Assembly (NCBI RefSeq): GCF_946478835.1
Contig: NZ_CAMLDV010000073.1
Location: 1 to 16,854 of the forward strand
Direction of reading: 5' to 3'
DNA: 16,854 nt
Source of the DNA: an uncultured Bdellovibrio sp.
Lineage (GTDB): Bacteria; Bdellovibrionota; Bdellovibrionia; Bdellovibrionales; Bdellovibrionaceae
Shown one piece after another: positions 1 through 7,631 of the stretch. The notes under the pieces were generated by a model. The model had not been told where the DNA came from. It did no database searches and saw nothing but the letters and a program-made list of their open reading frames with translations. Position numbers and translations under genes: made by a program. Each line of letters starts with the position of its first letter. Positions within the stretch are counted from its first letter, which is position 1.

Positions 1-27
1 ATCCCGTTCGCGAAGACTTAACATCAT
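1..27 (-). CDS. Start of an unidentified downstream operon gene (partial)
   Basis: Only the first nine codons are inside the window, reading MMLSLRERD, so no product can be named. The gene is supported by its start signals. An ATG at 27-25 overlaps the TGA stop of the GH3 gene (26-24) in an ATGA arrangement, and a clear AGGAG ribosome binding site lies at 40-36, eight bases upstream and inside the GH3 coding end. A second ATG at 24-22 is in the same frame and could be the start instead. The spacing implies translational coupling to the GH3 gene, so it is probably the third gene of the minus-strand operon that begins at 4375. Confidence 0.55.
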
Positions 28-1580
28 AAAAAATTCTCCTGGAGTTCTTTTTCCGAAATGAGGCGCAAAGACTCCGTTTTAATATTCCCTAATACCATAC
101 CGCGATTTAAATGAAGCTGTAAGTACTTCTCGTGGGCCTTTTCGTGCACAAGCACTTGAGCCGGCCCTAGTTGCTGCAATTCGCGAGCAAGTTTGTAGTG
201 AAATGATTCTGATAATAACTCTTCTAATTCTTTTGAAAGTTCTGCGAGAGTTTTATCGCCCTGGTGGCTAAGAATCGCACAATAGTGCTGACTTGTTTCC
301 GCTTTAACCGCAAACAAAAAGGATTCTTGATGAGGACCAAATTTGCTCAGTGTGGATAAAACTTCTTGAGCGCGAAGGCTTGAGGTTTTTTCTCCAACCA
401 TGTCGACACCATCCGCGCGTCCCAAAAAGTTTAAGCACGGTGTTTTTTTATTAAAACCTGCAACTTCTAAAACATCCTGCATTTTATAGCGAATCAATCC
501 ACCGGTGGTCGTAAGAATCGGACTGACTTTTTGTCCAATCCGTAATTCCCATGACGGCAGAATTTCTTTCGATTCGATATCTTCAAATTCAAAAAAATGA
601 CTCTGCGATGCCAAAGTGTAATGCCCTTGAAACGGAATCGTCACAACACCTTCCGTCGCCCAAAGCCCTTTTCCGATAACTTTGAGTTTCGGAAAGCGAC
701 GTTCGATGTCTTTCGCAAAAGCAGAGCTGGTCGACGTCGTCCAACAGCTTAAAGCTTTTAATTGGGGCCAGAGTTCTTGCGCATCTGTCGAAGATAAAAG
801 TTCACGCCCCCTTTCGGGATTATGCGGACACTCTAACATCGTAAGTTCATTTGCATATACTTGCCATTCCCCTTCAATCAGGGAGTGCGCTAAAGATTTC
901 TGATGCGTTTCTAAAATCTTTAATAGAGTCAGCCAATAAGTCGGGCTCCACACCGAAGCAAAACTTAAATCGTCTCGATCCAGCAAATAAGCCAGTGTGG
1001 CAAACAAGGAGCTTTCGCTGCTTCCAGCAAGATCCACAGGTGCTACAACGGCCATGGTTTGCCTTAACAACAGCTTTTTCCACGCCGGAAAAAGTTCCGT
1101 ATCGTTAAGCCTCACACCCTCATCACGAAGATCTTGAGGAAGCCATGAAAGAGACCAATAGTGGGCGCCTCTTAAGATCTCCGGATATGAAGAATAAAAA
1201 TCATACAGCCAAGGGCCCAGGGCAGAGTCGAAATCTTTAAGAAGCTGTTGGGTATAGGGAATCCACTTTAAGTTATCGGTAGATCCACTGGTGGGTTGAA
1301 AGCGCACGACTTCAGGTAATGTTTTATTATCTGACTTTCTTTCGGCAGAAAAGATTTCGCGATAGTCTTGATAAGAACTGACCGGAAACTTTTCACGAAA
1401 TTCTTTATAATCAGAAATGTCAGCGCGAGCACCTAAAAACGGTTTTAAATACAACAATGTCTCTTGCAGTTTTTGTCTCTGCAAAGACTCAAGTTCAGAA
1501 AGTCCTTTTACAAATCGTTTGTAAGAGGCTTTCTGATATATCTGAATGGCTTTATGAGCCGCCTGAGACAGAACGCTCAT
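24..1580 (-). CDS. GH3-family acyl-adenylating (acyl acid-amido synthetase-like) protein
   Basis: This 518-residue protein has the features of the GH3 auxin-responsive promoter family, ANL-superfamily enzymes that adenylate a carboxylic acid and, in plants, conjugate it to an amino acid. The phosphate-binding motif TSGST followed by IPYT lies at residues 97-110. WATEG, the acid-binding/adenylation motif, is at 307-311, TTTGGLIRYKMQDV at 357-370, FLGR at 385-388 and GEKTS at 396-400. No signal peptide or membrane segment is seen, so it should be cytoplasmic. Its ATG overlaps the stop of the upstream RnfD-CRTAC1 gene (ATGA at 1580-1577) and it has no obvious ribosome binding site of its own, so translation is probably coupled. 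The substrate of bacterial GH3 proteins cannot be read from sequence; a fatty or other hydrophobic acid is a guess from the lipid-rich neighbourhood. Family assignment is firm, function is not. Confidence 0.9.
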   Translation of the reverse strand: MSVLSQAAHKAIQIYQKASYKRFVKGLSELESLQRQKLQETLLYLKPFLGARADISDYKEFREKFPVSSYQDYREIFSAERKSDNKTLPEVVRFQPTSGSTDNLKWIPYTQQLLKDFDSALGPWLYDFYSSYPEILRGAHYWSLSWLPQDLRDEGVRLNDTELFPAWKKLLLRQTMAVVAPVDLAGSSESSLFATLAYLLDRDDLSFASVWSPTYWLTLLKILETHQKSLAHSLIEGEWQVYANELTMLECPHNPERGRELLSSTDAQELWPQLKALSCWTTSTSSAFAKDIERRFPKLKVIGKGLWATEGVVTIPFQGHYTLASQSHFFEFEDIESKEILPSWELRIGQKVSPILTTTGGLIRYKMQDVLEVAGFNKKTPCLNFLGRADGVDMVGEKTSSLRAQEVLSTLSKFGPHQESFLFAVKAETSQHYCAILSHQGDKTLAELSKELEELLSESFHYKLARELQQLGPAQVLVHEKAHEKYLQLHLNRGMVLGNIKTESLRLISEKELQENFL

Positions 1581-4375
1581 GGTGTCGTTACAGGACTCAT
1601 TTGAATCACGTGATACTTATCGATATCAAGAGTACGCGTTTCTTTTCTTAGACCACACCAAGTGATTTCGATCTCAACGGGTTCCGCAGAATCTCCAAGC
1701 CCAAAAAGAAGACGTTCATCACTTTGCGCGGAAAATCCCGTAGCAAGCTGAACTTCTTTAATTTGCACCGTGTTTTGTCCTTTGATTTTGTAGTGCATTT
1801 TTACCTGCGTCCCAACGGCGCGTGTGTTGCATGTTTTACCATCACCGCGAAGCTGTAAACCCACCCAATGAGGAGTGCTCGCTCCGGCCTTTAAAGTATT
1901 TCGAACTAAGGTAGGAGAAGAATACATATGAGTGATTAATACATCTCGACGTCCGTCATTGTTGAAATCTGCAGAAGCAACACCACGACTATTTGTTTCC
2001 TCCGTCAAACCAACAAGATCTGCTACGTCGACGAATTTTTTTCCTAAGGATGTTCCTTGATTGATGTAAACGCGATTTTTTTCTTTTCCATAAATGCAGC
2101 GTCCACGAATATCACCCCACTTGTTGGCAAGGCGGTGATAGCTAGGAGCACTGCGCGCGACTTTCTCATTCACGTACCAATAATCCGGACAGCTCTCGAA
2201 TTTTTTATCCGGAGTATCATCGACCATGCCGTTAGCCTGGATGATGTCCACCCAGCCGTCATTGTCGAAGTCTTCAAGACTAGCGCCCCAGCCGAAACGG
2301 TCTTCGTTAAGAGCGCCCCATTGCGTCGCCATATCTTGAATCACCATATTGCCGTCTTTGTCTTTGGAGAAGAACCAAAGCAAAGAACCTTCCGCTTGCA
2401 AAGCGTGATGCACGTTTGAAACATACACATCAAGGAAACCATCATTGTTCATGTCAGCGATACTTGCATTCATGCCTTTGTAAGTATCTTTACCAATGCT
2501 TCCGAACATGGTGCCTTTGTGGTTGTAAAGTTTTTTGCCTTCTTGATTGAAATACAAGTCGTCAGGCCCGAAATCGTTGGCGATATAAAGATCTGTCCAA
2601 CCATCTTGGTTGAGGTCCGCTGTTCCAATCGCCAAAGACCAACGTGTCTCTGGCATTCCAATTTCTTTGGAGTTTAATTTCGTAAAGTGGCCTTTTTTAT
2701 CTTGAACAAAGACAACGTTCTCGCCGCCGTTATTGGCCAGATGCCAGCTTGCGTGCATAAAGTCGAACATTCTTTCATCGCCATCGTATTCAGCTTGTGG
2801 AAGATGAAACAGGTTCAGTGGTGTTGGCTTGTTGTAATTAGGAAGATGGTCCGGCCACACATTGCCGATATAAAGATCTAAAAGTCCATCACGATTGAAA
2901 TCAAAGAAGTTTGCTGTGATGGAATTGTTATAATCCTCAAGACCTACTTCTGCCGTCACATCAACGAACTCGGCCTTGCCGGTTTCGGTTAACATATTTT
3001 TAAGCAGGCGAGATGATCCAAAAGCCACAGAAATAAAAAGATCCAGGTCATTGTCGTTGTCATAGTCGACAAAAAGAGCGTTTGTCGGAATACCATTGTC
3101 CTCGACGTGAGTGAATCTTGTAGTAATTTCAGGTAAAGCGACTCGAGAAAAACGGAATCCACCTTCATTGTGATAAAGAGCAGCTCTTTCAGAATCTTTC
3201 TTTAACATATTCGTTAAAAAGACATCCATTTTGCCGTCGTTATCAAAATCACCGATAGCGACACTGTCACCAACGCTGAAGACCCATTTGACGATATGCT
3301 GAATACGCGGATCGACACGTTCAAAGATGTTGCCGAACTCAGAATGCAAACCGCTTTGTGATTCAGGAATAGGGTCAAATTTCCAGTTTAAAACTTTTGA
3401 AAGATGCGCGGGGCTTGAGGCAACGCTGTATGTCCCAAAAACCAAAGCGGCCGCAACCAAGGACCCGGTGAACTTGCGTGAATACTTGTATTCGACCAGG
3501 CGTTTCTTAAATCCGGCAAGGCCTCCGCCGTCGCGAAACGCTTTATAGTGAAACCATAAGAACCGAATGCTCGCGACAGTAAATCCCGCGAAAAAGAAAG
3601 TGTAGTAACTTTGAAAGATATGAAAAATCAAATCTAACAATGCAATGGAAGCTCCGACAATGATTTGATCCTTTTTAGTTTTTGGAGAAGTCATTGGATC
3701 GGTGATCATAAAGAACGTAAAAAGAATAAATGAAGGAGACGTCAACGTTCCCAAGAAAAGTGTTTCAAACGGAAGATGGTGACGCATAATCAACGCGCGC
3801 AAGGCTGTTTGTGCCGTGAATGTCGCAAGGAAAGAAATCACAAGCCAATGGCGATTGATTTTCGGAAGAAGAAAGAAAACTCCAAGGAATGTCATGAAGA
3901 CCCAAAGATTTTCAATTCCTGTCCACTGGTAAGCTGGGGCGGCTGTGATGAATTTGCTTGAAAAGAGCAAACAGAAAACAACACCCGTCAAAGCCGGGTT
4001 GAAAAAGTGTCGCCCATTCAAGCTTAAAAAATATTTTGAACCGATCGCAAAGAAAACAGGAACGGTTAAAATCCAATAGCTATGGGAATAGTTTAGCAAA
4101 AGACTGAGCGAAAAACTTGTGATGAGAGCGCTTAATGGAAAAACCCATTTGCGTTGCACCCAGTAACACAAAAGAAGTTCCAGGAGACACGCCATGATGG
4201 ACGTCACCACCATTTGCATTGGTGAACGATTGAAACCAAGAACGGTAAAGCCCAAAATATTATAGGAGCCCAAGATTATCGCAATAATCCAGCGGGGATC
4301 TGCTTTTGCGTAAATTTTTTCAAGCGCCGATGGCAGAGTGAATATATTGAATACCAGAGCTTTTTCTGAACTCAT
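1577..4375 (-). CDS. RnfD/NqrB-like membrane domain fused to CRTAC1-type FG-GAP/UnbV-ASPIC propeller
   Basis: Residue numbers follow the longest possible form of 937 residues. Residues 33-280 form about eight to ten membrane segments with NqrB/RnfD signatures: HFFNPALTG at 128-136 and FFMITDPMTSPKT at 226-238. A last membrane segment at about 308-326 leads into an extracytoplasmic region. That region has seven calcium-loop motifs (DxDxDG-like), near 381, 442, 497, 592, 646, 707 and 808, typical of FG-GAP/VCBS propellers. It ends in a UnbV/ASPIC domain at about 845-930, with NTRAVGTQV and GFSAQSDERLLFGLG. The architecture equals CRTAC1 proteins joined to an electron-transport subunit. The covalent-FMN motif of RnfD (S/T-G-A-T) is not apparent; GTLTSPS occupies about that place. 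The ATG at 4375-4373 is preferred over the one at 4390 because GAGGAA (4388-4383) sits eight bases before it. It is the first gene of the operon with GH3. Confidence 0.88.
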   Translation of the reverse strand: MSSEKALVFNIFTLPSALEKIYAKADPRWIIAIILGSYNILGFTVLGFNRSPMQMVVTSIMACLLELLLCYWVQRKWVFPLSALITSFSLSLLLNYSHSYWILTVPVFFAIGSKYFLSLNGRHFFNPALTGVVFCLLFSSKFITAAPAYQWTGIENLWVFMTFLGVFFLLPKINRHWLVISFLATFTAQTALRALIMRHHLPFETLFLGTLTSPSFILFTFFMITDPMTSPKTKKDQIIVGASIALLDLIFHIFQSYYTFFFAGFTVASIRFLWFHYKAFRDGGGLAGFKKRLVEYKYSRKFTGSLVAAALVFGTYSVASSPAHLSKVLNWKFDPIPESQSGLHSEFGNIFERVDPRIQHIVKWVFSVGDSVAIGDFDNDGKMDVFLTNMLKKDSERAALYHNEGGFRFSRVALPEITTRFTHVEDNGIPTNALFVDYDNDNDLDLFISVAFGSSRLLKNMLTETGKAEFVDVTAEVGLEDYNNSITANFFDFNRDGLLDLYIGNVWPDHLPNYNKPTPLNLFHLPQAEYDGDERMFDFMHASWHLANNGGENVVFVQDKKGHFTKLNSKEIGMPETRWSLAIGTADLNQDGWTDLYIANDFGPDDLYFNQEGKKLYNHKGTMFGSIGKDTYKGMNASIADMNNDGFLDVYVSNVHHALQAEGSLLWFFSKDKDGNMVIQDMATQWGALNEDRFGWGASLEDFDNDGWVDIIQANGMVDDTPDKKFESCPDYWYVNEKVARSAPSYHRLANKWGDIRGRCIYGKEKNRVYINQGTSLGKKFVDVADLVGLTEETNSRGVASADFNNDGRRDVLITHMYSSPTLVRNTLKAGASTPHWVGLQLRGDGKTCNTRAVGTQVKMHYKIKGQNTVQIKEVQLATGFSAQSDERLLFGLGDSAEPVEIEITWCGLRKETRTLDIDKYHVIQMSPVTTP

Positions 4376-4431
4376 AAAATAGTTCCTCATGTCAAAATAA
4401 GATAAATTAGCTTCCCACGGCGAAGTGTCGC

Positions 4432-4461
4432 TTTACAAGGGAATTGCAGGGTGATTATATC
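4432..4461 (+). promoter_or_regulatory. Candidate sigma70-type promoter for the GNAT-like gene
   Basis: TTTACA at 4432-4437 and TATATC at 4456-4461 are 18 bases apart, giving a predicted transcript start near 4468 and a leader of about nine bases that still includes the AGG ribosome binding site at 4468-4470. This promoter would lie downstream of the TTG at 4444, which argues against that longer start. It is a pattern match by eye only. Confidence 0.35.
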
Positions 4462-4476
4462 CAAGATAGGTATTTT

Positions 4477-5229
4477 ATGGATTTGAGTTATACATTGCTT
4501 CCTGTATCACAAATTGATTCCACTCTTCGTCGACGAATGTTCGATCTTTTCGGCAAGTATTATTTCGACGTGGAGTTTGAACGTTTTAATTCTGATCTTT
4601 CAGAAAAAACCAGCGTCATTATGCTTTGGGATCGAAGCAAGTCTTCAGAACCATTTTTATTTGGTTTTAGTACAATCCTAATCCGCGAACTTCCTGAGGG
4701 CGGCCGCGTGATTTATTCAGGCGACACTGTTGTGGACAGCGACTATTGGGGCTCACGCACTTTGCAGTCTGCATTCACTCGTGTGCTTTTTCTAACTCGC
4801 TTACGTCATCCTTTTGCGCCACTTTATTGGATGCTCATCAGCAAAGGCTTTAAGACGTACATGTTGATGCGTCGAAATTTTCCACGCTCTTATCCGTCGT
4901 TGGAGGGAGCCATTCCCGCAGATCTCGCATCCGTGAAGCATACGTTCTACAACGGAAAATTCAGCGGTTACTATAAATCTGAAACTTCACTCATTGATTT
5001 CGGAAAGTCTTTAGGTCGAGTGAAAGATCAGATGGCGGTGCCGACAACACGCGATCTTTCAAGTGCGGATGTTCGTTATTTCCTTGAGAAAAATCCCCGC
5101 TATCATGAAGGCGTGGAGCTAGCCTGCATCGCGGATATTCGCTGGACTGACATTGTACATATTATCTGCAAGTACACTGTCCCATTTTATGCCAAAGTCC
5201 GCAGTCGTATTGCGGCATCAAATACTTAA
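4477..5229 (+). CDS. GNAT-like hypothetical protein
   Basis: This protein of 250 residues belongs to no family I can name with certainty. The layout resembles a GNAT-type acyltransferase fold: an N-terminal helix pair, a strand region around FLFGFSTILI, the motif VIYSGDTVVDSDYWGS, then a segment FAPLYWMLISKGFKTYMLM that looks like the conserved second half of a GNAT-like domain. There is no signal peptide. I chose the ATG at 4477, preceded by AGG six bases upstream; an in-frame TTG at 4444 would add 11 residues but lies upstream of the candidate promoter. It is divergent from the RnfD-CRTAC1 operon, with about 100 bases between starts, and has no partner gene on its own strand before YceI. 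An acyl donor or acceptor cannot be deduced, and the GNAT assignment itself is tentative. Confidence 0.7.
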   Translation: MDLSYTLLPVSQIDSTLRRRMFDLFGKYYFDVEFERFNSDLSEKTSVIMLWDRSKSSEPFLFGFSTILIRELPEGGRVIYSGDTVVDSDYWGSRTLQSAFTRVLFLTRLRHPFAPLYWMLISKGFKTYMLMRRNFPRSYPSLEGAIPADLASVKHTFYNGKFSGYYKSETSLIDFGKSLGRVKDQMAVPTTRDLSSADVRYFLEKNPRYHEGVELACIADIRWTDIVHIICKYTVPFYAKVRSRIAASNT

Positions 5230-5256
5230 TAAAGGCTTCATATGCTTGGATACAAA

Positions 5257-5298
5257 AATGCAACAATGTTTTGCATTCCTGTGTCCTTTTGCAACAAT
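5257..5298. promoter_or_regulatory. Operator-like dyad plus repeated half-site upstream of YceI
   Basis: AATGCAA (5257-5263) and TTGCATT (5271-5277) form a perfect 7-base inverted repeat separated by seven bases. The sequence TGCAACAAT occurs at 5259-5267 and again at 5290-5298, exactly 31 bases apart, about three turns of the helix. This arrangement upstream of a single gene is what a dimeric transcription regulator site with an added half-site would look like. The regulator is not identifiable here. Confidence 0.4.
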
Positions 5299-5350
5299 TA
5301 AAAACATGCGATTCTAGGTTCATCGATAACACGTTTCCTTGGAGGAACAT

Positions 5351-5884
5351 ATGTCTATGACAACCTGGCAAATTGATTCGGCTCACTCTAGCGCAAACTT
5401 TTCTATCAAACACATGATGATCGCAAAAGTTCATGGAGGCTTTGAAAAGCTCTCTGGGACACTCCAATACGATCCCGCAGATGTAACGAAATCCTCAAGT
5501 GAGGCCACGATTGATGCCGCTAGTATCAACACCCGCGAAGCTCAACGTGACGGTCACTTAAAAAGTGCTGACTTTTTTGACGTCGAAAAGTATCCAACCA
5601 TCAATTTCAAGTCAAAAAAGGTTGAACGAGATGGCGACGACCTTAAAGTTACAGGTGATCTAACAATTCACGGAGTCACCAAAGAAGTGGTTCTGGATGT
5701 CGAAGGTCCTTCGACAGAAATGAAAGACCCTTATGGAAATACAAAGATCGGTATTTCAGCGACAACTAAAATCAAACGTAAAGATTTTGGATTAACGTGG
5801 AATGCGGCTCTGGAAGCGGGCGGCGTGCTTGTGGGTGACGACGTTTCGATTTCTTTAGATGTGCAATTCGCAAAAAAAGCTTAA
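5351..5884 (+). CDS. YceI-family lipid/isoprenoid-binding protein, cytoplasmic form
   Basis: The protein has 177 residues and the YceI lipocalin-like pattern: it opens with WQIDSAHSSANFSIKHMMIAKVHGGF, continues with a GTLQYDP strand, then DGHLKSADFFDVEKYPTINFKS, GDLTIHGVTKEVVLDVE and ISATTKIKRKDFGLTWN. YceI proteins bind polyisoprenoids or other long hydrophobic amphiphiles in a beta-barrel. There is no signal peptide, so unlike the periplasmic E. coli protein this one should be cytoplasmic. Start choice is clear: GGAGG at 5341-5345 sits five bases before the ATG at 5351; an upstream TTG at 5339 would destroy that site. It appears to be a single-gene transcript with an operator-like dyad upstream and a hairpin terminator directly downstream. 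Confidence 0.92.
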   Translation: MSMTTWQIDSAHSSANFSIKHMMIAKVHGGFEKLSGTLQYDPADVTKSSSEATIDAASINTREAQRDGHLKSADFFDVEKYPTINFKSKKVERDGDDLKVTGDLTIHGVTKEVVLDVEGPSTEMKDPYGNTKIGISATTKIKRKDFGLTWNAALEAGGVLVGDDVSISLDVQFAKKA

Positions 5885-5892
5885 GCTAAATG

Positions 5893-5930
5893 CGGCTCAA
5901 GAATTAAGTTTCTTGAGCCGTTTTCTTTTC
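5893..5930 (+). terminator. Intrinsic terminator of the YceI gene
   Basis: CGGCTCAAGAA (5893-5903) pairs perfectly with TTCTTGAGCCG (5910-5920) around a six-base loop, followed by a T-rich tail TTTTCTTTTC. The second arm lies inside the last codons of the convergent desaturase gene (stop at 5906-5904), so the same bases code for its C-terminal TAQE on the other strand. The minus-strand tail is less T-rich, so it may act weakly or not at all for the desaturase. Confidence 0.9.
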
Positions 5931-6908
5931 AAGCATAGTGCCGTCAAAAATAACAGCCTCAAAAGATTTATCCAATGTCGGAGAAGGCTCCGTCGCCAAG
6001 CGAGGACCTGTTAAAAATTCCCATAACTTTGAAGTAAAGCTTGGCATAGGATCGTTTGAATCTAATTTCTTTGGAAGATGAATCCATGGAAGGTTTGGAT
6101 AACGATGATGTACCAAGTGCAGATGATAATTCAAAAACACTTTTTGCATGATAGGATTTACTTTTAAGTTCCATGCTCCCTCGCGAATGTCACGTTTAGC
6201 GCCAACGTGATCTGCATACTGCAAAGAACCCCAGTTGATGCTAAATGCCCAATAGCAGGCGAGCCATGTGCCCCAAGAAAGTCCCAAGAAATATATAATC
6301 GCTGCCTGGAAAAGAATCGTGAAGATAATCTCGGCGCGAACTATTCCGGTTTTAACTAGAGCTTTATCGAGTCCCCCCAGCATGTGATCGGCGCTCAAAG
6401 CTTGCATCATTTTTGAATCTTTAAATTCAGAACTCAAAACAAGTTTGGGATTCACAAGGAAAAACAGACAAGAAATAAATGGCGACGACCAGTAGATTCC
6501 AAAAACAGTTCCATAGATCACGAATCTTTTCATCGCGATATTGTCACCGGGATAGTAAAGATCAAACATCTCGGCGTCCGTACGATTGCGACGGTGGTGT
6601 CCCAGATGATAAAGCTGTTGCATTGTGAAAGACGTCGGAAAAAGAGCGGCGACGACACGGCCTAGGTTGTTGTTGATCTTGCGGTTTTTATGAAGAATTC
6701 CGTGGGTGGCTTCGTGCAAAAGTGAAAATGCCGTATTGTTTGCAAAAGAAAACGCGATGGCTCCAAGAATAAACAACCACCACGACGTTTGCTGCTGAGT
6801 CCAATAAAGAATTCCCAAACAAGTAGCGACAGTGACAATCGTAATGACGATGTTGAGCGTACCGGGAATGGGAAAATCTTTACGGTTGATTTGCACGATT
6901 TCTTTCAT
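5904..6908 (-). CDS. Membrane fatty acid desaturase (PF00487 type)
   Basis: This 334-residue integral membrane protein has the three histidine boxes of di-iron fatty acid desaturases: HEATHG at 65-70, HLGHH at 101-105, and H262/H264/H267/H268 in NYHLHLVHHRYPNLPW. YADHVGAKRDI at 231-241 also fits this subgroup. Hydrophobic segments lie near residues 17-36, 43-62, 132-152 and 192-222. The reaction is oxygen-dependent insertion of a double bond into an acyl chain, with electrons from a ferredoxin or cytochrome b5-like donor not encoded here. The exact position and whether the acyl chain is on a lipid or a carrier cannot be told. The ATG at 6908 has no visible ribosome binding site and lies only 15 bases from the start of the divergent PAP2 gene. 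It converges with YceI across a shared terminator stem. Confidence 0.9.
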   Translation of the reverse strand: MKEIVQINRKDFPIPGTLNIVITIVTVATCLGILYWTQQQTSWWLFILGAIAFSFANNTAFSLLHEATHGILHKNRKINNNLGRVVAALFPTSFTMQQLYHLGHHRRNRTDAEMFDLYYPGDNIAMKRFVIYGTVFGIYWSSPFISCLFFLVNPKLVLSSEFKDSKMMQALSADHMLGGLDKALVKTGIVRAEIIFTILFQAAIIYFLGLSWGTWLACYWAFSINWGSLQYADHVGAKRDIREGAWNLKVNPIMQKVFLNYHLHLVHHRYPNLPWIHLPKKLDSNDPMPSFTSKLWEFLTGPRLATEPSPTLDKSFEAVIFDGTMLEKKTAQET

Positions 6909-6923
6909 GAATAATATTTAAGC
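6886..6923. promoter_or_regulatory. Minimal divergent promoter region, probably giving leaderless transcripts
   Basis: The start codons of the desaturase (6908, minus) and the PAP2 gene (6924, plus) are separated by 15 AT-rich bases with no ribosome binding site on either strand. On the plus strand TAATAT (6912-6917) could be a -10 box, placing transcription start near the A of the PAP2 ATG. A -35 partner is poor: TTGCAC at 6891-6896 has a spacer of only 15, and TTGATT at 6886-6891 one of 20. The promoters must overlap the coding starts of the opposite genes. Confidence 0.35.
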
Positions 6924-7631
6924 ATGACACATCCAAAAGAAAAACCATTTCCTCTGTTTTCTCTACCTGATCAAAAAAGACTGTGGGTCTTCCTTACATG
7001 GGGCACTGCGGCCCTCTTAGGATTTCCTTTAGTTTATGGGTTCACAAACTATTTGGCCGCGCAAAGCACTCAACACTACTCATGGTATTTCGGTTGGGAG
7101 ACACAAGCTCCCTTTATTCCCGAGTTTGTGTGGCTTTATCTGAGCTTGAATATCGTGATCTTTTTGCCTTTATTTATGTGCGATGCGGATCGCCTTAAAA
7201 AATACTGTCAAACCAATCTGATCACGCTTTTTGCGGCGGCTGTTGTTTTTATCGTATTCCCAACGCAGCTTGGTTTCGCACGGGTCATCCCTGCAGAATC
7301 TCCGTTTCGCGAGATCTTTCAAAATATTCATACGCTGGATAAACCGCACAACCTTGTGCCTTCATTGCACGTGACCTTTTCGGCCTTGGCTTTATTTGCG
7401 GTCGCAGAAATGCATCGAAATAAAAAATGGCTGACGGTGGCTTTTTCTCTCTGGATGTTAGGAATTGCGGCTTCCGTCGTGTTCACTCGCCAACACCACA
7501 TTGCTGATATTGTGGGAGGCTTCGTGCTCGCGGCTCTCGGAATCCGATTCTTTTACCTCCGTGAAGTAGTTGAGAATCCACAGATCACCAATCAGCATCA
7601 ACAAAGCTCCGAACTCCATGAGCCCACTTAG
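6924..7631 (+). CDS. PAP2-superfamily membrane phosphatase / head-group phosphotransferase
   Basis: The 235-residue protein has about six membrane segments and the PAP2 active-site motifs: PSLH at 146-149 and TRQHHIAD at 188-195, where H149 and the H191-xxx-D195 pair are the expected catalytic residues. The first PAP2 motif (KxxxxxxRP) is not evident, and TRQHHIAD resembles the TGQHYxxD form of the inositol-phosphorylceramide synthase/PAP2_3 subgroup more than the SR-H form of classical phosphatases. It may therefore dephosphorylate a lipid phosphate or transfer a phospho-head group at the outer face of the membrane. It is divergent from a desaturase and its last 174 bases overlap the opposing RND gene. 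No ribosome binding site precedes the ATG; a leaderless message is possible. Confidence 0.85.
   Translation: MTHPKEKPFPLFSLPDQKRLWVFLTWGTAALLGFPLVYGFTNYLAAQSTQHYSWYFGWETQAPFIPEFVWLYLSLNIVIFLPLFMCDADRLKKYCQTNLITLFAAAVVFIVFPTQLGFARVIPAESPFREIFQNIHTLDKPHNLVPSLHVTFSALALFAVAEMHRNKKWLTVAFSLWMLGIAASVVFTRQHHIADIVGGFVLAALGIRFFYLREVVENPQITNQHQQSSELHEPT

Noticed and set aside
2057..2419. 120-codon plus-strand frame inside the propeller gene
   Set aside because: It runs antisense to conserved calcium-loop repeats and has no ribosome binding site.
1577..4375. A complete Rnf or Nqr electron-transport complex
   Set aside because: Only an RnfD/NqrB-like domain is present; no other subunit is encoded in the window.
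4444..4476. TTG start at 4444 for the GNAT-like protein
   Set aside because: It has no well-placed ribosome binding site and lies upstream of the candidate -10 box, whereas the ATG at 4477 has AGG at a suitable distance.
5162..5467. 101-codon minus-strand frame over the YceI start
   Set aside because: It crosses the intergenic region and the YceI start, is Cys/His rich, and has no start signals.
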